DNA of 64,000 bases from NCBI RefSeq assembly GCF_019216885.1, contig NZ_JAAQRC020000002.1, positions 646,001-710,000 of the forward strand, read 5' to 3'. The position numbers were made by a program, and so were the translations under genes. Position 1 is the stretch's first letter. Each line of letters starts with the position of its first letter. This DNA is from Methylobacterium sp. SyP6R. Its GTDB lineage: Bacteria; Pseudomonadota; Alphaproteobacteria; Rhizobiales; Beijerinckiaceae. The notes below the pieces were generated by a model, which was given only the letters and a program-made list of their open reading frames with translations, ran no database searches and had not been told where the DNA came from. This document shows, one piece after another, positions 58,120-64,000 of this stretch.

Positions 58120-59169
58120 CTACAAGGTGTTTGAATTTCGTTGATCCAGCGACACAGGTGAAGAGGGCTCGGCTGAAACGGCGTAGAGGAATGCGCGATA
58201 CTCGCGCCATCCCGGCGACTGCCGGAAGGGGCTCGAGTCGACGGCATGCAGCACGTGGCGGATGTGGGCCGTCGGCAGGGTGGCCTGGTCTTTCGGCGGA
58301 CCGGACTCGGACCCACCGGACACGAGAGACGCTGCGCGGACCGCATCGCACAGCCCGGCAGCCAGCCCCTGCGAGGCGAGAGCATCGCGCGCCAGGGCGG
58401 CGTCGCCCAGAAGCAGGGCGCGCGCGCCGGGCACGGCCCATTGGGTCGAGGCGGCCCCGGACCGGCCCGGGGCGACCGCACCTGCGGGAACGTCCGCGAC
58501 CATCCAGGGTGCGACCTCCGCCAACCCTGCGAGGACCGCATCGATTCCGGCCCGGACCCACTCGCCGCGCCCGACGACACCGAGGACGAGCCCCTGCGCG
58601 TTCCCGAGGCGGTAGGCGTAGCCGGACGGGCCGGCGGCGATCCCGAAGGCGCGGGCCGGTTCGGGGAAGCGGCCGCCGACATGGAACAGGCGCGACACCA
58701 GCGGCGGCCTCGGCCGGTCGCACCGCGCCGCGCTGACGGCCGCGCGGCCGGTCGCGTCGAGAATCGCTACCCGTGGATCGAGGTCGCGAAGCGCGTCCCG
58801 CGTCACCGGCGTACCGGCCTTCCATCGCACGCCCGCCCGCTCGGCGAGTCCGAGGAGCGCACAGTCGAGGCCGGGCCGTCCGAGATGGGCGACGCGCGGC
58901 CCGCTCACGAGCGTCGGCTGCGGCGTCTCCCATTGCACCCGCCGCCCTTCGAACAGGGCATCGACGCCCAGGATGCCCGGATGCACGCCGAGCTCGACCA
59001 GCAGCGCGAGGGCCTGTGCGGGCACGCATTCGATGCTCGGCGGATCGGCCCATGCGGGAAGCCGGTCGGCCCAGACCTCGACGGCGCGTCCGCGCCGCCG
59101 AGCCTCCAAAGCTGCGGCCAGCCCGACCGGGCCCGCCCCGAGGACGATGAGCGGCGGCCGAGCGGACAC
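58120..59169 (-). CDS. FAD-dependent monooxygenase, QhpG/LodB/halogenase-like
   Basis: A 349-residue flavoprotein of the p-hydroxybenzoate-hydroxylase fold. PLIVLGAGPVGLAAALEAR (residues 6-24) is the FAD-binding Rossmann motif and RALLLGDAALARDALASQGL near 262 is the second FAD contact with the GD motif; the DG-type middle motif is weak. GTG at 59169 is the start, nine bases after the ferritin-like gene. Related flavoproteins LodB and QhpG build the tryptophylquinone cofactor in LodA and in quinohemoprotein amine dehydrogenase by oxidising a Trp side chain. The company of a radical SAM enzyme and a LodA-like substrate candidate makes that role likely here. A metabolite hydroxylase is the alternative. 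Confidence 0.72.
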   Translation of the reverse strand: MSARPPLIVLGAGPVGLAAALEARRRGRAVEVWADRLPAWADPPSIECVPAQALALLVELGVHPGILGVDALFEGRRVQWETPQPTLVSGPRVAHLGRPGLDCALLGLAERAGVRWKAGTPVTRDALRDLDPRVAILDATGRAAVSAARCDRPRPPLVSRLFHVGGRFPEPARAFGIAAGPSGYAYRLGNAQGLVLGVVGRGEWVRAGIDAVLAGLAEVAPWMVADVPAGAVAPGRSGAASTQWAVPGARALLLGDAALARDALASQGLAAGLCDAVRAASLVSGGSESGPPKDQATLPTAHIRHVLHAVDSSPFRQSPGWREYRAFLYAVSAEPSSPVSLDQRNSNTL

Positions 59170-59178
59170 GGCGCGCCG

Positions 59179-60957
59179 TCAGGCGACGGGCGGGGCCGGC
59201 GGCGGATCGATCGGCGCGAAGCGTGGGTCGGCGATGTCGTCGAAGGCCACGAGGAAGCCCTTCTGCGCGACCGCATGGGCGAGCGTGTCGAGGCCGCCGG
59301 GCCTGACCATCGCCGCTCGCGCCCCGTTGATCTCCGTTGCCCCCTCGAAGCGCCCTTTGGCGTAGCCGGAATGGAGGAGTTCCAGCACGCCGGCATAGCT
59401 GCCCTGCAGCGCATCGTGCTCCGGTTGCCCCGGGGTCGGGCGCGGCGGATTCACGGCGCGCAGGTAGGTCGCCTCGGGATGCGCGCCGAGCCACTCCTGG
59501 ATGTCGAGGAAGGTCTGGTAGTGGTCCTCGCCCTCCGCGATCACGGAACCGATCGCCTCGGACCATTCCGGGATCGCGACCGGGCGCAGATCGGCCGGCG
59601 GATTGACCAGGGTCTCCAGGATGTCGACGTAGAGACCGTCGACGCCGGCCGAGGGCGCCTCGATCTCGATGAAGTCGGTGATCGCTTGGCGCGTTGCCGC
59701 GCGTGGCTGCACCGGCCGGTACGAGCCGGGACCGGCATGGGGCACCGCGCGGGCGACCCGCAACGCCGGTGCGTAGGTTCCCGCCGGCATCAGCCCCCGG
59801 ATCACGTCGTTGACCGCGCGGGTGTGGCGCATCTCGCCGATGGCGATGCGCATCAGTTCCGCACGGGTCGCGCGCACGTCGTCGCGCAGGCCGGGTGTCC
59901 CGCCCAGGGTGGGGTCGTCGTCGGCCTTGAGCGAGTAGGCCGCCGACAGGTATTCCTGGGCAACGGCCAGCTCGACGCCCACGGCGTAATGCAGCTGAGC
60001 CAGGAGGACGGCGAGGCTCGAAAACGGCTCGCCCCTGACGGCCTCGGCGACGAAGGGCGCGGTGATCTCGCGCCGGCCGACGACGAAATGCAGCTCCTCC
60101 CAGCGCTGGTTGATCTCGTAATGGCGCAGTTCGCTCGGGCGGGCGTCGCCGGTGGCCGGCAGGGGCGGATCGGGCAGCCTGCTCCGATCGAGCCGTTGCC
60201 AGGGGACCGCGGCCTGCCAGGGTTGCGGATCGGCGGGCGGCCCGGCCGCCGGATAGACCGGCTGGACGATGTCGGGATGGTTGGTGGCCCAGTAGAAGCA
60301 GCCGCAATCGCGGAAATCATGGGTCCAGGGGCTGCACAGCGACTGGGTGAGCTCGCCCGGCAGGAAGGCGGCCGAGAGCGCGCCGTTGTCGTCGAGATAG
60401 CGCGCGCGCCTGGTCTTCACCGTCACCGACGTCCCGACCACGGAGATTTCGAAGCGGACCTCGACGTCGGTCCCCTCGGTCAGCAGCCGCACGGCCGTCC
60501 AGGTGTCGGACGGCAGCCGGCCCTCGCCCGTACTGACGCCGCTCACGGGCAGCGTGCGCGGATCGAACGACAGCGGACCCAGGATCCCGAAGGTTCCGGC
60601 AAGATCGGTCACGACGATCGCGAGACCCGCCGCGAGCGCGGCCGCCAGATCGTCGTAGGCCTTGGCCTCCTCGCTCGAAAGGGTGCCGTCGTTGCGGGCC
60701 GCGTCGATGCCGTCCGTGTCGACCCCGACGAGCCGGATCCCGCTGTCGAGGATATCGACCTCCAGAAACGGCAGGAAGCGGCGTTCGAGGTTGCGCAGGT
60801 CGCATTCGAGGCCCGGAAAGCAATTGCCCACCCCCGATTCCAGCCGCGTCGAGGCGGGATTGCCGGTGACCGAAGCCGCCACCCGCGCCGGGTCGGCGAA
60901 ACGCCGGACGGCCGCCACGTTGCGGGCCAGGATCTTCGGCGCGGCATCCGTCGGCAT
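59179..60957 (-). CDS. LodA-motif and VioB-type ferritin-like domain fusion protein
   Basis: A 592-residue protein with two parts. Residues 1-240 contain Cys46, Cys52 and the segment LCSPWTHDFRDCGCFYWATN (207-226), with Trp211, Cys218, Cys220 and Trp223; the PW-D-C-FW-P-V spacing mirrors the C-terminal region of LodA-type cysteine tryptophylquinone oxidases. From about residue 270 a ferritin-like bundle follows: LHYAVGVELAVAQEYLSAAY, IAIGEMRHTRAVND and EGEDHYQTFLDIQ supply the E and EXXH pairs of a diiron site, as in the VioB/RebD-type domain. No signal peptide. AGGAG lies upstream of the ATG. It is probably the substrate of the adjacent maturation enzymes. A direct oxidase function is inference. 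Confidence 0.68.
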   Translation of the reverse strand: MPTDAAPKILARNVAAVRRFADPARVAASVTGNPASTRLESGVGNCFPGLECDLRNLERRFLPFLEVDILDSGIRLVGVDTDGIDAARNDGTLSSEEAKAYDDLAAALAAGLAIVVTDLAGTFGILGPLSFDPRTLPVSGVSTGEGRLPSDTWTAVRLLTEGTDVEVRFEISVVGTSVTVKTRRARYLDDNGALSAAFLPGELTQSLCSPWTHDFRDCGCFYWATNHPDIVQPVYPAAGPPADPQPWQAAVPWQRLDRSRLPDPPLPATGDARPSELRHYEINQRWEELHFVVGRREITAPFVAEAVRGEPFSSLAVLLAQLHYAVGVELAVAQEYLSAAYSLKADDDPTLGGTPGLRDDVRATRAELMRIAIGEMRHTRAVNDVIRGLMPAGTYAPALRVARAVPHAGPGSYRPVQPRAATRQAITDFIEIEAPSAGVDGLYVDILETLVNPPADLRPVAIPEWSEAIGSVIAEGEDHYQTFLDIQEWLGAHPEATYLRAVNPPRPTPGQPEHDALQGSYAGVLELLHSGYAKGRFEGATEINGARAAMVRPGGLDTLAHAVAQKGFLVAFDDIADPRFAPIDPPPAPPVA

Positions 60958-60972
60958 AGCAGTCTCCTGGCG

Positions 60973-62298
60973 TCAGTGAGGGGTTCCGGGTCGCAGAAGA
61001 TCGGGCCGCTGGGCGTCGATCTCGCAATAGGCCGACAGGCAGAAGCTCAGCCAATCGCGGACGAAGTCGCAGGCCGCCGTCGAGCGCGTCGGCGCTTCCT
61101 GGTGGCAGCCGCCCGAGCAGAGGTAGCGTGCCCAGCAGGTGCGGCAGGGAGCCTGGGCGTGGACGTGGCGTCCGGCGAGGAAGTCCAGGCGGCGGCGTTC
61201 GTCGAGGCCGCCCGAATCGCCGAGCTCGAACCCGGCCTCGCCCACCGCCCGGTGGCAGGCATACCAGCGCCCGTCGGCCGAGACCGAGAAATAGCCCCCG
61301 CCCGCGCCGCAGGAATAGGGCATGCTGGCGCCGGCATGGATCTGCTTGAGTGCGACGGCGAGGTTCGTCAGGCGGATCGTGCCGCCCGCGCAGGCCCGGG
61401 CGATCTCGCGCCGGCTCGCCGCGATCAGCGCGGCGAGATAGGCGGGCCAATGCGCGTCGGTCAGGGCGGTGCCGTCGGCCGCGCGCCGCAGCGGCGATAC
61501 GCCGACCTCGGGGAAGCCGAGCGCCAGCACCGCCGCGATCCGGGCTTCGAGGTCGAGGCAATCGGCCCGCACCGTCATGCGGGCGGCGATCTTCGCCCGG
61601 CCCGGATCGGCCAGGAGCGGGCGGAGGCTTTGCGCGAGTGCGGCGAAGCTGCCCGTGCCGCGCGCGGCCGGCCGCTGGCGATCCTGGATCGCGGCATCGC
61701 CGTCGAGGCTGACGGTGACGGCGAAGCGCTCGGCGCGGATCAGGGCGATGTCGGCGGGCGAGAGCAGGGTGCCGTTGGTGGTGATCGAGAAGCGCAGGTC
61801 GAGGCCGCGCGGCGCGGCGGCTCCCCGCGCGTAGCCGACCACCTCGTGGACGAGCGCGCGGTTCGTCAGCGGCTCCCCGCCGAGGAAGCCGACGGTCACC
61901 GGCGCGCCCGGGTCGGCGCCGGCGAGGAGCCGGTCGATGGCGGCGAGCGCGGTCTCGCGCGTCATGCGGCGGTCCTGGGCGCCGGCGAAGCGGCCGCGAT
62001 CGGCATAGCAGTAGCCGCAGGAGAGGTTGCAGGACGAGGAGACGTTGAGGGACAGGCTTTGGGCGGAGGGCAGCGCGACCGCGTCGAGATCGCCCTCTCC
62101 GGACGACGGTTCGGCCAGGGCGAGCGCCAGACGCCGTGCCTCCCCCGGGTCGCCGTCCCAGGCGCGCGCGAGGTCCGGCGGCAGGTCGAAGACGCGGCTG
62201 TAGGGCACCACGAGCACGTGCTCGCCGAGCGCGGAGGCGAAGCGCTTGTAGAGCGGCGCCTCGGGATCCGGCGGGACCCGCGCCACGGTCCGGATCAT
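60973..62298 (-). CDS. radical SAM/SPASM peptide-modifying enzyme
   Basis: A 441-residue radical SAM protein. The SAM-cluster cysteines are Cys90, Cys94 and Cys97 in SCNLSCGYCYAD; GFLGGEPLTN near residue 145 is the GGE motif contacting SAM. The SPASM domain near residues 335-420 holds YSCGAGGGYFSVSADGRWYAC and CRTCWARYLCSGGCHQEAP (core), plus later cysteines, enough for two auxiliary iron-sulfur clusters. Such enzymes crosslink protein or peptide side chains; QhpD, which makes Cys-to-Asp/Glu thioethers, is the best-known parallel. The ATG overlaps the stop of the upstream gene (ATGA). Its likely target is the Cys/Trp-rich protein encoded just downstream. Confidence 0.82.
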   Translation of the reverse strand: MIRTVARVPPDPEAPLYKRFASALGEHVLVVPYSRVFDLPPDLARAWDGDPGEARRLALALAEPSSGEGDLDAVALPSAQSLSLNVSSSCNLSCGYCYADRGRFAGAQDRRMTRETALAAIDRLLAGADPGAPVTVGFLGGEPLTNRALVHEVVGYARGAAAPRGLDLRFSITTNGTLLSPADIALIRAERFAVTVSLDGDAAIQDRQRPAARGTGSFAALAQSLRPLLADPGRAKIAARMTVRADCLDLEARIAAVLALGFPEVGVSPLRRAADGTALTDAHWPAYLAALIAASRREIARACAGGTIRLTNLAVALKQIHAGASMPYSCGAGGGYFSVSADGRWYACHRAVGEAGFELGDSGGLDERRRLDFLAGRHVHAQAPCRTCWARYLCSGGCHQEAPTRSTAACDFVRDWLSFCLSAYCEIDAQRPDLLRPGTPH

Positions 62299-63977
62299 GG
62301 CCTGCGCCCCGCCGCGTCGAGCCGTGCCAGCACCGCGTGCCGCCGGGACGCGGCGGATGCCGAGAGCGGGCGCGGCGCCCCCGGTGCCAACGCCAGGCCG
62401 GCCATCGCGGGCCGGCCGGCGCGCCTGGCCTCGGTCTTGGCGACCCAGCGCATCAGAAGGTCGTGCTGCCAGGCCGCGACGGTGAGCGGCAGCGCGTTGG
62501 ACTGGCGCATGAAGGGAGGCATGCGCATCGAGGACACATTCGAAGTCTCGAAGGGCTCCACCTGGAACGGTTCCCGGACGATCTCCCTGATCCGCCCGGG
62601 GGCACGGGCCGCCAGATCCTCGAGGTTCTGGAGGTCGGAGAGGTTGCGATGCCGCGCACGCGCGTGCTCGCTCAGGGGCAGCGGGTTCGGCGGGGTCGCG
62701 GCGGGAATTTTGCGGTCCGGGTCGCGCAGACGGTCCTGCCCGCCCATGGCGTAGTCGGGCAGCGGGCGTTGCCCGTCATCGATGTCCTCGTCGCGACGAT
62801 GATCCGCGTCCTGCGGCAGTTCGGCGGCGCGGTTGGGCCGGGTGCCGACCGCACGGTAAAGGTCGACGTTGAACAGGGAGACGGTCTCGTAGATGCGCTC
62901 GAACAGGTCCTCCACCCAGCGGTCGAGCTGGCCCTCGTCCATCGCGGCGTTGCGGGTGGCGGCGTCGCCGCAGCGGTCGTTGATCTCGTCGGCCACGGAC
63001 AGGAAGGGCCGCCGGTCCGGTGCGAAGTCGGGCGGGCCGACGAAAGCCACGGCGCGCGCGTCGAGGCTCCGCTCGATGCTGGTCGTGAGAACGACGGAGA
63101 AATGCACCTCGCAGGTGTCGTCGACCACGCCGAGCGAGGGACCGACCCGGCCCTCCGGGGTCCGCTGATCGACGACGTCGTAGGTGTCGCCCGGGGACGA
63201 CGAACGACCGAGGTCGGCCCCCACGTTGAACCATCCTGCATTGGCGTCGAGGAACGCATTTTCAGGGCGTACCGCGGGCGCCGGACGCCCCTGGGCAGGC
63301 GCGGCGGCAGCGGCCTGCGGCGGCCCGTAGAAGGCGCCCGGCGCCGGCCAGTAGCGGAAGCGCATGACCTCGATATCGACCGCCTGCGACCACGCCCGGT
63401 CGGTCGGCTGCGGCACGCTGCGCATCCACTGCACGGAGCCCATGGCGATGCTGCGATCCAGCGGGATCATCGGCACCGGCGTGCCGGGCGGACTGGTCGC
63501 CGCGATGGGGGTCCTCGTGTGATCGTCCGCCGTCACGATGACCGGCGCGAAGGTTCCGAAGGCGAGGGCGGGATTGCCGGTGCGTCGCGCCGCCTTGCGG
63601 TTGAACGCCGAGACCTGAAGCGTGAGGGCCGTCGGCGCCAATCCCTCCGCCTGCATCAGGGCCGGCGTGAGCGGGGTCTCACTCCAGGTGCCCGGATCGG
63701 ATCCGTCCTCGCCCAGGCGTGCCCAGACCTCGAAGAAGGGCGCAACCGGCCGGATCCGCTCGCCGTCGCGGAACACGACGGCATCGGGCATGAAGGGCCG
63801 GATACTGGCATCGGGCTCGACGGCGAGAGTCCAATCCGGCGCAAGCGTCGTCTCGCCGTCGTAGCGCGGCTCCTCGACGTCCACCCACTTGTAGCAATCC
63901 ACCGGAACGGTGCTGCCGCCCAATCGGGCGAACGCAATCGCCGGCGTGACGAAGAGCGCCTGAATGCGAGCCGGCAT
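62295..63977 (-). CDS. LodA N-terminus-like protein of unknown function
   Basis: A 560-residue cytoplasmic protein. The N-terminus, ALFVTPAIAFARLGGSTVPV (residues 7-26), resembles the IXPXIGIARXGNS start of LodA-like oxidases, and IRPVAPFFEVWARLGED near 75 is the next typical element. The middle is proline- and alanine-rich with few cysteines, ending in a basic tail. It lacks the C-terminal CTQ region, which is instead present in the downstream ferritin-like gene, as if a LodA-type protein were split in two. GAGG lies nine bases before the ATG at 63977. It is the first gene of the cluster within the window; further genes could lie upstream beyond 64000. Confidence 0.6.
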   Translation of the reverse strand: MPARIQALFVTPAIAFARLGGSTVPVDCYKWVDVEEPRYDGETTLAPDWTLAVEPDASIRPFMPDAVVFRDGERIRPVAPFFEVWARLGEDGSDPGTWSETPLTPALMQAEGLAPTALTLQVSAFNRKAARRTGNPALAFGTFAPVIVTADDHTRTPIAATSPPGTPVPMIPLDRSIAMGSVQWMRSVPQPTDRAWSQAVDIEVMRFRYWPAPGAFYGPPQAAAAAPAQGRPAPAVRPENAFLDANAGWFNVGADLGRSSSPGDTYDVVDQRTPEGRVGPSLGVVDDTCEVHFSVVLTTSIERSLDARAVAFVGPPDFAPDRRPFLSVADEINDRCGDAATRNAAMDEGQLDRWVEDLFERIYETVSLFNVDLYRAVGTRPNRAAELPQDADHRRDEDIDDGQRPLPDYAMGGQDRLRDPDRKIPAATPPNPLPLSEHARARHRNLSDLQNLEDLAARAPGRIREIVREPFQVEPFETSNVSSMRMPPFMRQSNALPLTVAAWQHDLLMRWVAKTEARRAGRPAMAGLALAPGAPRPLSASAASRRHAVLARLDAAGRRP

Positions 63978-64000
63978 CGGAGTTGCCTCGCGCGTTCGAG

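Noticed and set aside
58246..62754. A 1500-codon open frame on the plus strand
   Set aside because: It is antisense to three well-supported minus-strand genes with recognisable motifs, and has the Arg/Gly/Ala-rich composition of a shadow frame.
1..64000. tRNA, rRNA or riboswitch genes
   Set aside because: I saw no cloverleaf, rRNA-like or recognisable riboswitch sequence by eye; a covariance-model search would be needed to exclude small RNAs.

Overview
The window is GC-rich bacterial chromosome with dense, tightly overlapping operons. Gene content (glycine-betaine synthesis from choline, acid-sugar and hydantoin catabolism, many ABC and MFS importers, several FCD-type GntR regulators) and a 120-bp palindromic repeat family ending in CCTCATCCTGAGG/CCTCAGGATGAGG point to a free-living or plant-associated alphaproteobacterium, most likely Hyphomicrobiales and possibly Methylobacterium-like. 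The taxonomic placement is inference; no rRNA or other marker gene is present.

Layout. (1) 1-2438: the 3' part of choline dehydrogenase followed by a periplasmic phosphorylcholine phosphatase, together converting phosphorylcholine to choline and on towards betaine. (2) 2489-10550: a minus-strand acid-sugar/lactone module of two amidohydrolases, three MFS permeases and a PdxA-like dehydrogenase, facing a divergent GntR regulator. (3) 10813-22972: an iron-type alcohol dehydrogenase, then a glycan cluster of at least eight glycosyltransferase-like proteins including a sucrose-phosphate synthase/phosphatase fusion. (4) 23228-34774: two divergent operons around a GntR regulator, one enzymatic (SDR, aminotransferase, alpha/beta hydrolase, M20 amidohydrolase, bicupin) and one with a NMT1/THI5-type ABC importer, a class II aldolase and a flavin-dependent monooxygenase. 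Together they look like an uptake and ring-opening pathway for a nitrogen compound that I cannot name. (5) 34775-40104: a decayed glutathione S-transferase, thioesterase and TetR regulator sharing a duplicated operator, a JmjC/cupin-like protein and an EamA exporter. (6) 40105-47684: LysR regulator, polar amino-acid ABC importer, carbamoylase-type M20 hydrolase, hydantoin racemase and hydantoinase: a complete hydantoin utilisation unit. (7) 48324-50707: a GlcD-type FAD dehydrogenase and a DapA-superfamily lyase.

(8) 50766-57925 is a scarred region: dispersed repeats, an IS630-family element with a probable programmed -1 frameshift, a LysR pseudogene, a lone TIM-barrel gene, a truncated and frameshifted peptide-ABC ATPase joined to a piece of a peptide-binding protein, and a spermidine/iron-type binding protein beside its frameshifted ATPase. 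(9) 58120-63977 is the most interesting part: four tightly coupled minus-strand genes encoding a LodA-N-terminus-like protein, a radical SAM/SPASM enzyme, a protein joining a LodA-like Cys/Trp motif to a VioB-type ferritin-like domain, and a flavin monooxygenase. The set resembles the maturation machineries of cysteine tryptophylquinone enzymes but in an arrangement I do not recognise as described.
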